In this document: one piece after another, positions 11,501 through 21,660 of the stretch
Layout: each line of letters begins with the position of its first letter
Numbering within the stretch: position 1 is the first letter of the stretch
From: Lamellibrachia satsuma
Taxonomy: Eukaryota > Annelida > Polychaeta > Sabellida > Siboglinidae
Length of the DNA stretch: 64,000 bases
Reading direction: 5' to 3'
Assembly: GCA_033239005.1 (NCBI GenBank)
Contig: BSQZ01000028.1
Span: 2,488,501-2,552,500 of the forward strand
Position numbers and translations under genes: made by a program
The notes under the pieces: generated by a model
Database searches by the model: none
The model's input: the letters and a program-made list of their open reading frames with translations, nothing else
Told to the model about the DNA's origin: nothing

Positions 11501-12919
11501 CTGTGCAGTTACTACCTGTTGGGTTCACACAAGTTATGGAGTTTTTTTTAGGCACTGTGGGAACATTACTTAAAGGTTCCTCCTCAATTCGATTTTTTAG
11601 GCACTGTGAGAACATTACTTAAAGGTTCCTCCTCAATTCGATTTTTTAGGCACTGTGAGAACATTACTTAAAGGTTCCTCCTCAATTCGATTTTTTTAGG
11701 CACTGTGAGAACATTAATTTAAGGTTCCTCCTCAATTCGATTTTTTTAGGCACTGTGAGAACATTACTTAAAGGTTCCTCCTCAATTCGATTTTTTTAGG
11801 CACTGTGAGAACATTACTTAAAGGTTCCTCTTCAATTCGATTTTTTTAGGCACTGTGAGAACATTACTTTAAGGTTCCTCCTCAGTTCGATTTTTTAGGC
11901 ACTCTGAGAACATTACTTAAAGGTTCCTCCTCAATTCGATTTTTTTAGGCACTGTGAGAACATTACTTAAAGGTTCCTCCTCAATTCGATTTTTTTAGGC
12001 ACTGTGAGAACATTACTTTAAGGTTCCTCCTCAATTCGATTTGTTTAGGCACTGTGAGAACATTACTTTAAGGTTCCTCCTCAATTCGATTTGTTTAGGC
12101 ACTGTGAGAACATTACTTTAAGGTTCCTCCTCAATTCGATTTTTCTGCGAGTCTCATGGCAAATTCATATCGCGAAAATTCAAACCTACCAAGCATCCAC
12201 TGCAACACGCTAGCTCGTATGTGCAACGTTTGTATGTAGCTTTTATCAAATCATCAGTTAATGTTTGATCACACATCGAGTGAAGTGAAGATGGAAACGC
12301 TGAAAACTCACGAATTTAACCCTTGGCGACATTTCGTAACTTTGTCATGTGATTAGCAAGAAGATGGAAGTCACGCCCATGATCAGTATTACCCCGCACA
12401 GTGTTTACCATTTTGGATATCCATTTTTGAGCCTTACCAGATCCAACGACTAAATCAATTATTCCGATGATTTTAGCAAAAATATGCATTTTTATATTAA
12501 ATCGACTGCAAATGTTACTTAAACTATTCACACGCTACATATTTGGACATCAACAAACCGGATTTGCGATAAGCTAAATCAGTTGAGAGTGGAGTTTTAA
12601 TGATAGGCGCGGTGGATAGTTAAGTACAGTTCTCTAAAGAAGACGACAGATGCGCAGAAGAAGGAGATCTCGCAAGTATCCAATGTCTTTTCTTCTCTGT
12701 TGCAGACAGCCGACGCCGATGGACAAGCTGTGCTACCAGGTGATGGAGACGAGTCGCACGCCCATCGGCTCGCGGGTATTTGGCGACTGTGATCGACTGA
12801 TGGAGGAGCTCATGAAGTGTCTGCTGTCGGCGGAGGAACTGCACGAGTGGGAGAGTGGGCTGGATGAGAGGGAGACGGACTATGCTCAACAGAGGGAGGC
12901 GACGCCGTCGACCGATTAA
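2145..12919 (+). CDS. Sirtuin, NAD+-dependent protein deacylase (SIRT6/7-like class), six exons, complete
   Basis: Exons: 2145-2301, 3196-3282, 4224-4403, 5032-5180, 8275-8468, 12706-12919. All introns are GT-AG and the phases (1,1,1,0,2) join into 326 codons plus TAA. Visible motifs are the NAD-binding GAGIS at residues 53-57 followed by GIGDFRG (the usual P of GIPDFR is G here), SQNTDGLH at 120-127, catalytic His141 in ELHGN, a zinc module with Cys149/152, Cys175/178 and Cys188/193, the GSSM form of the GTS motif at 230-233, and CNRQ near 254 in the adenine-binding region. Sirtuins couple removal of lysine acyl groups to NAD+ cleavage. The THxAI...LSELHGN pattern is closest to SIRT6/7-type proteins, but subclass is uncertain. 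ATG 2145 is the first in-frame ATG before the conserved region. Introns 3, 4 and 5 are loaded with repeats, and the exon-4 acceptor is present in triplicate (see 4960-5040). Confidence 0.9.
2378..2545 (+). repeat. Dispersed repeat, second copy at 25811-25985
   Basis: Both copies start near aacaaaagtcat, share cctatgca, gcgactacaa/gcaactacaa, aagaatatcac and ccagtggtttactaggaaa, and end near cgtactgttaga. Identity is about 80% by eye over roughly 170 bp. This copy lies in sirtuin intron 1 and the other in LRR-gene intron 1, in the same orientation. No terminal repeats or coding sequence were seen; the type of element is unknown. Confidence 0.8.
2929..2970. repeat. CA/CACG microsatellite
   Basis: A short run of cacg then ca dinucleotides in sirtuin intron 1. 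Confidence 0.9.
3377..3649. repeat. Pair of ~108-bp foldback (MITE-like) repeats in sirtuin intron 2
   Basis: Copy 1 is 3377-3485 and copy 2 is 3544-3649, about 85% alike by eye. Each is an imperfect inverted repeat: the left arm starts gtttacaccggacgat and the reverse complement of the right end starts gtctacacgaggcgat, so each copy can fold into a long hairpin. The 58-bp spacer is not repeated. A related gtgtagacccgg also sits at 3170, close to the exon-2 acceptor. Small non-autonomous DNA transposons have this form, but I saw no clear target duplication. Confidence 0.65.
3930..4205 (+). repeat. Dispersed repeat family D, copy 1
   Basis: It shares the core cgaatataatgt...tgaacgg...tcga and the flank taatataattt with 13055-13330, and the core in reverse with 33225-33350. 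It ends with acctttaacgg about 20 bp before sirtuin exon 3. No coding capacity is visible. Confidence 0.65.
4627..4922. repeat. 13-bp minisatellite (cacaacccgyctc), about 23 copies
   Basis: The 13-bp unit alternates between a C and a T at one position, with a few acgcccc variants. It lies in sirtuin intron 3, 110 bp before exon 4. Because 13 is not a multiple of three, all frames of each strand read a 13-residue period, which explains several overlapping open frames of 113-182 codons. These are not genes. Confidence 0.95.
4960..5040 (+). promoter_or_regulatory. Triplicated 3' splice acceptor of sirtuin exon 4 (21-bp unit)
   Basis: The string tgtctcctag|gtaacgc occurs with AG ending at 4989, 5010 and 5031, exactly 21 bp apart, and a fourth decayed unit (tctcctaacgc) sits just upstream. 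The homologous protein boundary (HG|NxF) fits the third acceptor (exon start 5032). The other two give in-frame additions of 7 or 14 residues with no stop, placed immediately after catalytic His141-Gly142. Whether the upstream acceptors are used cannot be told from sequence. Confidence 0.85.
5404..5481. repeat. 26-bp tandem repeat, 3 copies
   Basis: Three exact head-to-tail copies of a unit containing gaatagttgtacaacaatg, in sirtuin intron 4. Confidence 0.95.
5541..6076 (+). mobile_element. LINE (RTE-type) reverse transcriptase fragment, decayed
   Basis: The frame from 5541 contains the polymerase motif YADDTA, then SEEQLQ..ID.FS, FGLKIS..K and a YLGS motif, the usual order in the palm/thumb of non-LTR reverse transcriptases. 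After a stop near 5884 the homology goes on in other frames: KSLTLKLKVYQ, then FHLRCLRTILCVKWQNKITN, then RLRWLGHVHRMP. The last is the characteristic C-terminal segment of these proteins. At least two frameshifts and one stop are present, and the 5' half is missing, so this is a dead fragment in sirtuin intron 4 in the same orientation as the gene. The 37-bp array that follows is made from its last motif. Confidence 0.85.
6077..7002. repeat. 37-bp minisatellite, about 25 copies, grown from the LINE C-terminus
   Basis: Each unit contains gcccattgaccgccttcctt followed by ggtcacgtacaccgtat. The first copy is continuous with the upstream LINE reading frame (GHVHRMPIDRLPW), so the unit is a duplicated piece of that coding sequence. 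Copies are nearly identical, with rare single-base changes (for example cgcattaca at 6450 and a deleted c at 6534), which suggests recent spread or homogenisation. Confidence 0.95.
7003..8230. other. Sirtuin intron 4, no gene; GC-rich hairpin patch near 7900-8040
   Basis: I recognise no gene here. A C/G-run patch at 7905-8040 includes several inverted G5/C5 blocks, such as gggggttcttagaccccc, that could fold. Confidence 0.4.
8585..11325. repeat. 2.7-kb G-rich 30-bp minisatellite with higher-order structure (sirtuin intron 5)
   Basis: The unit is ggttgtggttggagtggtgg plus agrcggtggt, with the r alternating a/g so that a 60-bp dimer is common. A distinctive block around ttgtgattgtagtggtgg recurs at about 9725, 10455 and 11237, showing that segments of about 730 and 780 bp were duplicated as wholes. 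Because 30 is divisible by three and the unit has no stop, both strands stay open: 407 codons plus and 954 codons minus (Pro/Gln-rich). These frames cross no splice site, match no family I know, and are judged by-products. The plus strand carries dense G-runs. Confidence 0.95.
11546..12143. repeat. ~50-bp minisatellite, about 12 copies
   Basis: Each unit holds aggttcctcctcaattcg followed by a T-run and aggcactgtgagaac. T-run length varies between 5 and 8. It lies in sirtuin intron 5, about 560 bp before exon 6. Every unit offers a pyrimidine-rich tract followed by TAG|G, i.e. a possible cryptic 3' splice site. Confidence 0.95.
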
Positions 12920-13054
12920 TCACGTCATTCATAGGAGCGAGTCGACTTCGTTGAAAATCGTTTTTCTCATTTTGGTCTGCGTAAGTGCACTGCGTAAAGG
13001 TATTTGGTCTGGTTGGTTTTATCCTGCAGTCATGTTATAAACTATGTATGTTCT

Positions 13055-13330
13055 TGCCTCTTCACCGCCGAAATGTGTATTGATGAACTGTAATTTGTTA
13101 ATATAATTTGAACATTGTATGTTCAATTTGAATGTTTCGACTCGAATATCATGTTTGCAGTACGCGCCGAACGGCAAGGTCGATATTCACAGACAAGAGT
13201 CACGTGATGTTTTAAAACGATGGTTCATTAAAACACATCTTGGACTATCAAGATGTTAGAAAATATGTGTTCATATATTATAATATCATTTTATTATAAC
13301 AACGATCCGACGTTGCACCTTTAAGGGGGT
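13055..13330 (+). repeat. Dispersed repeat family D, copy 2
   Basis: It shares ttaatataattt, gaatgtttcgactcgaatat, the gaacggcaa core and the end motif gcacctttaaggg with the copy at 3930. It lies just downstream of the sirtuin stop codon. Confidence 0.65.
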
Positions 13331-16160
13331 TCACGTGCACAGGTGTGGATGTTTTACTTAGGCAAACATAATGTGATCTCGCGGTAAATAAGCTGTCGAG
13401 TCTTACAAAGATGAATATTACACGGGTGTTGAATACATCTGTGTTGACTTAGTGACTTACCACATCAGGGATGAACTGGTAGGACGAGTCGTCCGGGTTG
13501 GTAATTGGCTGTCCTAGAAATGCCAGACTACTACTGCAAGAGTCTTACATATGTTGGGGAATGCTGAAGTATTCAGGTCGACACAATTATGAGGTCCAGT
13601 AGACGACAATTCAAACCGTTCAACGCACCTAGCCAGTCTGGCAGATCGGTTATACACTCGGCAATTGGCGTCTATCGGATGTGTCGATGCCCATTCAAAT
13701 GATACAGCTTCCTCTATATTTCGCCTTTTATTTGCTTGTAGACATGAACAGCGACGCACCTCGTGATATGTCATGTAGACTATTATGCTTGTTTTACAAA
13801 CTTGCTTACGTACTTTACAAATTGTTCAATATTTCTAATTCATAACAATATTGATACCATAGCTCACTGCTTTAGTGTAATCCAATCCACTGTGTATATT
13901 GCAGCTACATAGTAGTAGTGGAATCAAATAAATAAACACCAATAGAGCAGACCAAATTATTGTCGCAATAGACAATAATTAGGCACAACCACAAGGCATC
14001 CACCAGCTACATGTTTTGTTTCCGGAATGTGTTTCAAGATATTTTCTTTCGCCTTATTTCGACGGCGTCTGGGACAACCAGCCGAGCAAATAAAGTTAAA
14101 CCTGGCACTAAAACTTATGTATTAATTGGCTTTGAATGTATAGTAGCCTGACACGTGGACGCGACTGACCCAACCAGGGCACTTGGAACATGTCCAGACG
14201 TAGCTTTTCTTTAAAGTCATGGGTAACAATTTATAGCGCAGATATGAAATGTGTTCAACACTGTTGGTTATATTCATGTTTACATTAGTGAGTGTTATAT
14301 AATTATATGAAGGATACATTCGTATGAATGAAATATTCCGCGCATAATCTCGACATTGAACATTCCTTTTTCACTGTCACTCTGTCATTTTAACTCGTTC
14401 AATTAATGTATGTTCGATCGGCGTAGCAGTAATATAACTTTTATTAATTGTGTGTAACAAGTGCATCTTCTAGACAAAAGCTAATAAATAATGTGCAAAA
14501 CGTCGTAATTAGTCAGTATCTAAAATTCAAATTGCACTGCTATACGCAACATAAACTTTCTTATTGGCGCTTGGACGTGATATTTCTGCCGAGAGGTCGG
14601 CGAATACGAGTTTATTTTTTGCTCTCTTCTTTATCCATAAAGTCCGTCTTGCCTAAAACTTACTAAGATTATTTATTTAAACATGCTTTTTGTAAATTGT
14701 CTTCAGATTATCAGAATATGTGACCAGTATTATTTATGTTTTTAACTTGGCATGTATTCTTTCTTTTAAATTGGGCGATCATTTGAGCGTAGTAGAACGG
14801 CACAACACAGTTTAGTTCATCTGAATATCGTTACGTGCGTTGTTGCTGTACTTTTATATATGATGCTTTGTTTAGATCCATAATATTTACACTTTTACAT
14901 ACAGTTTCTTAAATGTATTGTCATGTTTACAGGCAGTTGTATGGTATTTAAATATGACATCGCATGTTGCGAGGATACGGCATACGTTTAGATAAAGCGG
15001 TCGTCTTGACAGCGAATTGATGCAATACAATAAATTTGATAAGTTTTGTTGAATATATAACCATTGGAGCAATATAATGAGATATCAAGCCATTTCTTGT
15101 CGGATTTCTCTGACTACCAGTGGTAAATAACGTGTAAATTAATTACTATGTCCGTTTGGAAGTAAACAGATCGTGTGTTTCTCATAAGTTGATTTACAAT
15201 TCAACGCATTGAAAGTGAACCAGGACGGTGTTGGCTATTCCTGAGTTATCATAAACAATGCAACATTTAGTGTTCAGAGCTGCGACGTGCAACAGTTACA
15301 TGGCCGTAATGTGGCGGTTCCGATGTCGAAATGCAATGAGTTCTAACATGATCAAACGGATTCCATATTTTCTAATGACGGATTTTGTATCATGGCAATC
15401 CGACAGTTGCCCAGCTATCATTCAAGCTATCATCTTTTTGCAGATTTACATGCGTTTTAATTTATTTCATTTTAAAATCAGTACTTGTCTGCTAAAATGC
15501 ACACTGTGCTCTTCCAGTGGATATAGTATCAATTGCTTCACTACTTAGAGAAGATGGACAAGTTGTTTTGACGTGCATGCGTGTATACCTTGTGTTGTGT
15601 TTATACTGACGTATTTTACGTCGCGGCAATGCCGTGTAATGATCTCTGTGTATTTATTTATTTATTGTAATGCAATGTGTGGTCTAATGACTCCGCAATC
15701 TTTAGTGCATTTACTCCGTGAGTCAAATTTGAACGGAACATTAATGTGAATCAGCGAAAATTCATATCGTTGTATTTATATTTATTATTTTTAATATTTG
15801 ATTCTTTATCTAGGTTGTGTATTAGTATTATCAGACTAGCGTTGTTGGTGGTATTTATAAAACTTTTTTCAATGACGTATATCAAAAACTACAATTGCAA
15901 AGGTGTCAACATTACCGTTTTCGGGCAGGAAATGCCGACTTTTCCCTTCTTCCCGCCTTTCCGTGTTTTTATTCAAAATGTACAGTTGGATGTAATAAAA
16001 AACATTTCTACGGTTTGAAGTGATTTTTCACATTTTCTCGCGCATGCGCTCACTGAACAGCAAATACAAAATGATGAGTCGTAAAAATGACACGTGTGAA
16101 TCTACTATAAGCCACGGCGAAGGAGGAAGGCGTTTCCCACTTTCCATGATCAGACGTTGA
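13331..16160. other. Intergenic, no gene recognised
   Basis: AT-rich DNA with open frames of at most 96 codons and no recognisable domain on either strand. I see nothing else I can support. Confidence 0.5.
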
Positions 16161-16162
16161 CA

Positions 16163-17037
16163 CCTATGCAGTTGTTTAACAAGATTTAACAAGATTTGCC
16201 ATCCAAGCCAAAGGCCCAGATGGCAAGTGGACAAGGAAGCCATTGGCTTATCGAGAGTCCAACAATGTTCACCTACTTATAACCCGCCCTTCTGATATAT
16301 GTGTCAACCTTGTTTTTAAACATATTCACGCTGCTAGCAGTTACACAATCTGTAGACAGTTTGTTCCATTCATTTACTGTCCTCTGTGAGAACGAGTGCT
16401 TCCTGATGTCCAATCTACATTGATCCTTTACTAATTTTACCTCATGTCCTCTAGTTCTGCTATCCTTCTTGAGTGAGAAAAACATATTTCTATCAATATT
16501 TTCATACCCATTCAATATCTTAAAAACTTCAATCTGATCTCCTCTTAACCTCCTTGTCTCTAGAGTTGTTAAACCACATTCTTTCAGGCGTTCTTCATAA
16601 CTAAGGTCTCTAAGTTCTGGAATCATTTTAGTTGCTCTCCTTTGTATGCGTTCAAGCGTATCTATATCCTTCTTACGATATGGTCTCCATGCTTGTATAC
16701 AGTATTCTAAATGAGGTCTAACTATTGCTTTATAAAGAGGTATAATTAACTTTTTTCCCTTGTATGTTATGTTTCTTCTAATCAATCCAAGAATTTGATT
16801 ACCCTTTGAAGCTGCAATACCACACTGCTCTGAAACTTTCATATCAGCGCTTATTGTAACTCCTAAGTCCTTTTCTTTTACAGTAGTACCAAGAACAGTA
16901 GCTCCCATTTTATAGTTTACATTCAAGTTCCCATGTCCTGTATGTAGGCATTTACATTTCCCAAAATTGAACAGCATCTGCCATTTCTCAGACCATTTCA
17001 CTAATCTGTCTAGATCGTTTGTTATGACTTTTTGCTG
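16163..17037 (-). mobile_element. CR1/L2-like LINE 3' end, 5'-truncated (longest of six copies)
   Basis: The minus strand is open for 242 codons and extends slightly further upstream (DLDRLVKWSEKWQM). It encodes the C-terminal third of a non-LTR reverse transcriptase: FNFGKCKCLH, RPHLEYCIQAWRP, LERIQRRATKMI, LRGDQIEVFKILNGY, FSQRTVNEWNKL and VNMFKNKVDTY follow in the usual order. The catalytic YADD lies upstream and is lost. After the stop comes a conserved 3' UTR (gataagccaatggcttcctt, cacttgccatctggg) and a terminal repeat (aatcttgtta twice). The frame is intact, so this is probably the youngest copy in the window. Confidence 0.9.
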
Positions 17038-18270
17038 AAATTTATATGACTACTTACTGCACTAGCCATTACTATTGTGACAACATTACCACAGCGAGCT
17101 TTTGTTTCTCACTCAATTTAGCCACAGCAAATACAGTACAATAGTACCACGTGCTTGCATTAGTTAAGTTTACTCGCTGTACGTAACACTAATGTTACGG
17201 CTACCTACATTACAACTGATATCGCTTCGACTTACTCTTCTACGAGTGTGAATGACGCTGTCTAGGAGATTAAATGAAATTTGAATTCTAATTGCTGACT
17301 TCTTTATATGTGTATTAGTATATGTCATATACTTATAGTGTGTGTTATCGATGGTCGTAGTTAGTAAAACACCTGTATTCAGCATCCTGCAGGTGCTGTG
17401 CCGCTCCCATAATTCTAATGTAGACACAGGAGACCCATCAATGTGTGGCATATTACATCCAATTACGATCAAGTCGTTTATTTAGCATTAAATAATACTA
17501 AATATGTAGAAACTTCACTATAATAGTCAACATGCACCAGTACGGAAGCTGTCCCTTTGTAGTTCATCAGGCAAACAGTCCCGATACTCTATTCCGTATC
17601 TTATGTATACTGAGCAACGATCTATCGTCACTAAACTGTACACATCACATATTTACATACACAGTGTAACTAATGAGAACGACTGCACTGGTGTGCTGCC
17701 CTCTGGTGACAAACGAATTACACCCCCCGTTTAATTAATCCGTCAGCTGGCGCACAGTCGTAAGCGCCTAAGTTTCTTCCCCACTTGTTTGGACAAGTGG
17801 GGATAGAAATGTGGGCGCAAACCCAATTTTTCAAATGACGATGATTTCAAATATATTACTTTTTACCTTCGTTGACATTTTGAAAGATGGTGCCCGGTAA
17901 AGCCTGTTATTCCCATATCTTAACATCTACATACCCTAGAGCCTTGAAGTTGATGTCAAAATATAGGTTATCAGGTGCGATGATTTTAAAGCTGTTACTT
18001 AGATATTCTCTAAAACGGGCAAAGTCACTTCAAATATTAGCTTAATTAGTTATAATGATGCTTACCCCTTAAATCCACACCAAGGATTCCCAAACAGTTC
18101 ACACATCCCGCTGACATCCACCGAATTTGCATAACATTGTGCTGCGCAGGTTGGCCTTTCGTGCAGCTACACTTGATGATCGCATGGCAAGCTGCACCTG
18201 CAGTCTGCTGGACTGGGCAGGTGTGGTGCTTTCAGCAGGGCCTGGCCTCAGACGTGGCCAGCCTGATAGC
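17038..18270. other. Intergenic, no gene; perfect hairpin at 17779-17802
   Basis: No coding sequence recognised. A perfect inverted repeat ccccacttgt-ttgg-acaagtgggg (10-bp arms, 4-base loop) sits at 17779-17802. Its role is unknown. Confidence 0.5.
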
Positions 18271-18274
18271 CCAC

Positions 18275-18885
18275 TCAGAGCATAGATGCATAGTCATCGA
18301 ACGTTTCAGACATAGCAGGCTTGAGGATGTTAACAAGAGCTGCGCCATCAATGGTGATCATGTGAGCTTCCCTCTGCGAGCAGGCGCTGTCATTGTGCGG
18401 CACCAGGTCTTCTATGCACTGAAGCATGTCAGCCTTTGTACCGAGCCTCATGTTGCCGTAGTGTGACAGTGATGGGAGAAATTAATGATTCTCTTGTTGG
18501 GAAAAATAATCGATATCAGCGTCGCGTGCTTGGCAGGCAATGTACAATGTTGAAAATAAGTTGCGGTCATGTTTCAAGGACAACAACTTGTTGTTGTGCA
18601 TGTGATTTTCGTTTCTCAAGTCGACTGAAAAGACACAGCTTGTTCTTTGGGATTGCTTCGTTGACTGTGTTCGTGCTGTCCACCAGACGTTTCTTGAAGA
18701 ACTCCTTGCGGTGGTCTTCTCCTAGTTTCTTCATCTTGCTGACGGAATCAGCAGCTGCTACCTGTGCCACCACACGTCAAGAACTAGGAGATCTCCACTG
18801 GTATCCCAGAAAGGGTTGCCCTTCTCCTTCGTTGTCGTGATCAGAGACTTCACTTCTTTGATGAAAGTCGCCTGCATGCCAAAAG
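18275..18885 (-). pseudogene. Fragment of an unnamed multicopy invertebrate protein family (copy A)
   Basis: Reading the minus strand from 18885 I find, in order, FIKEVKSLI...KGNPFWD, then KMKKLGEDHRKEFFKKRLVD, NEAIPKNKLCLFS, LYIACQARDADID, RLGTKADMLQCIEDLVPHND and MITIDGAALVNILKP. The pieces lie in different frames, so at least two frameshifts are present. From memory this order is typical of a large unnamed protein family found in many copies in marine invertebrate genomes; a function is not known to me. A segment at 19170-19285 (minus) ending in a cag|gtaaaa donor might be an upstream exon, but I am not sure. Copies B (41190-43790) and C (60770-63512) belong to the same family. Confidence 0.7.
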
Positions 18886-19454
18886 AAACATAGACAACAT
18901 TCTGGTAAGAACCACTGTTATAAGCCTTAGCCACAAGAGTGAATAGATGAAGCTAGAATATGTGTATGTCTTAATTGGACAGCATGTGCACACAAGGGAT
19001 GTTCACAAGCAGGGGTTTTATTTTCCATGCCCATTCACCCACATACACTCTTTGTAATACAAGCCAAAACAACTTGCTGTGATAAGATAATGGAGTAATG
19101 AGCACTTTCACTAGGCAGCAAACGACGCAATATAAAACCACACGTTACTGTTTTACCTGGATTGTCCTCGTGGTGACTGGGTTGAGATACAGCTTCTGTT
19201 TTTTCCAAGCCACGGAGAAACTCGTTGACAACTCGGGCCATTTCTGGTTCAGTCACATCCACCTTAGTATTACACTGCACGGTAGACAAAACATTAAAGT
19301 GAAACTATATACCTTGATTCGACAGCATCTCGGAGTGAGTTCGTACACACATGCGCAAACAAACCATGAAAGAAAGTGACTTTGTCCGTGGTTTCGTACT
19401 GGAGAATCTTTATTGTGGCCATATATGTTATGGAGAAATGGCGAATGTGAATGT

Positions 19455-19979
19455 CGGAGAAGAGAAAAAGTAACATATTTGAAATCGTCGCATCCAAAAA
19501 CCTATATTTTCATATCAATTGTGTGGCTCTAGGTGATGTAGTTCTTAAGATATGCGGATAACAAGCTTTGTCGGGCGTCATCTTTCAAAATGGCGGATAT
19601 CTGGATGTCAGCGAAGGATAAAATTAATATACTTGGAATCATCGCATCAAAAGTACCTATATTTTAACATAAATTTTGTGGCTCTAGGTTATGTACTTCT
19701 TAAGATATGGAATAATAGGCTTTGACGGGCGCCATCTTTAAAAATGGCGGATATATGAATGTCGGCGAAGGTCAAAAGTAAAATATTTGAAATTTTTGAC
19801 CCCTAAAACCCATACATGGATATCAAAACTGTGGCTCTACGTGTCGCAGTTATTACGATATGGTGAAATTGAATTTGGCGGCCATTTAAAAAAATGGCTG
19901 CCATTTCAGAACGCAGCAAAACCTGGAGTGCCTCCAATCTTCAAAATGGTTCCCTTCGTAGTAAAAAGCGTTTGCCAAG
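19455..19979. repeat. Older dispersed repeat with ~150-bp internal tandem units, left part
   Basis: Three degenerate units of about 150 bp share ctatatttt, gtggctcta, cttaagatatg and atggcggatat. The right part of the element (from gtgccaagtg, 21661-21760) continues after the hAT insertion. The sequence around the break matches the reverse complement of 58130-58280. Confidence 0.7.
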
Positions 19980-21660
19980 CAGACCTGGGGCCGAGTACAT
20001 TTTCACGAGTAAAGTACAAGTACGAGTACATTGGTGATGGCTGAGTACGAGTACATTGGTGATGGCTGAGTACGAGTATATTGGTGATGGCTGAGTACGA
20101 GTACATTGGTGGTGGCTGAGTACGAGTACATTGGTGATGGCTGAGTACGAGTACATTGGTGATGGCTGAGTACGAGTACATTGGTGATGGCTGAGTACGA
20201 GTACATTGGTGATGGCTGAGTACGAGTACATTGGTGATGGCTGAGTACGAGTACATTGGTGATGGCTGAGTACGAGTACATTGGTGGTGGCTGAGTATGA
20301 GTACAAGTACATTGCTCAAAGCTGAGTACGAGTACGAGCACGAGTACATTTTAATGAGTACGAGTACATCTTGTATGACATTATAGTAACTCTGTATAGT
20401 AATAATAGAAACGTATTTTAAAAACAAACATTTTAAATGAATTTATATAATCCAGGAAGAGTTGACTGTGCAACAGCAGTTGATCAGACTTTTTATGAGG
20501 AAAACTGTAAACACCTATTTACGTTTAGGCCCAAACTGGGGGTTTCATTCCATTCAAAGGTGCAATTAACAGTCAAATGCAAAATGTTCAGGGTATGCAT
20601 TCAAATATGGGCTAAAACGTATTTAAATTGAAAATACTTTTCAAAATAAGTTGTATAGCACAACATAACAAGAGAAAAGAAATAAAGAAATACAGCCATT
20701 AAATAATTATATATGATATATGAATCAATGAACACTGTTAGGCATGTTGTGGCTGGCAATGACCACAAGTCCACAACTAATCTTTGCTGAGAGGGTGGAT
20801 TAGCACCTGCCAACGTCCAGGACTCAATATCCCCTTTTGTACTTTAACCACACTACAAATTGGCACCAGACAACACTGGTGCAGGCTGTCTGACTTGAGT
20901 AACCAAATTTCTTCAGAAGAAGACTCAGTTAGCAGTACTTAGCACTGTCACTTGTGAGAGCAACAAAGGCATTTGATGATGAATGACTTTCATTATGGGC
21001 TTACTGGATTTCCTGGCTTAATTAAACAAACACAAGGATTATGGCATGGGCTGGTAACTGGTACAACTATGGATATGAACTAGGGGTTTCTGACTGGGAA
21101 AAGAATCAAAAGATGCTGCCTCTTGATGCGATGCCTTTGTGGCTTCAGTGCATTCAATGTGCAGAAAAGTGATCCACGGTGTGAATTTGTGAAAACTCAT
21201 CAATACCAAGTAAAAATGAAACCACATCTACTAAATGTAACAATAATACTTATTACAAATCAGGGACTATTACGTTGCAATTAATATCATGGTTATTGCA
21301 ATAGAATTGACATAATAAAAATGTTTTAATGATCCTGCATTAGAAATCATATATAACTCAGTTGAGATGCATGCAAGAACTTAAACACATTTTTTTATTT
21401 GATTCATATGCAGGTAATACAATTTGCTACCATACTTTTTTGAAATTATTGTTGTAGTTGTTAATGATTTGATAAAATAAGAAATAAAATAATTTTCACA
21501 ATATCATATTGAGAAAGTACTCAGATGTACTCGAAGTGTACTCGCACAATCTGAGTACATTGAACACGAGTACGAGTACTTGACCATAATTTCTACGAGT
21601 ACGAGTATTTCAAAAATGTACTCGAGTACACGAGTACCGAGTACTTCGGCCCCAGATCTG
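19980..21660. mobile_element. Non-autonomous hAT-type DNA transposon, 1681 bp
   Basis: The termini are inverted: cagacctggggccgagtac on the left and, reverse-complemented, cagatctggggccgaagta on the right. The flanks are ttgccaag before (19972-19979) and gtgccaag after (21661-21668), an 8-bp target-site duplication with one mismatch, the length typical of hAT elements. No transposase frame is visible, so it would have moved in trans. The related site at 58 kb contains a single gtgccaag and no insert. The left end carries a tandem array built from terminal-repeat-like gagtac motifs. Confidence 0.85.
19995..20345. repeat. 25-bp minisatellite inside the hAT element, about 12 copies
   Basis: The unit is gagtacgagtacattggt plus gatggct. 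The gagtac motif is also dense at the other end of the element (21525-21645) without the array, so the array seems to have grown from sub-terminal motifs of the transposon. Confidence 0.95.
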
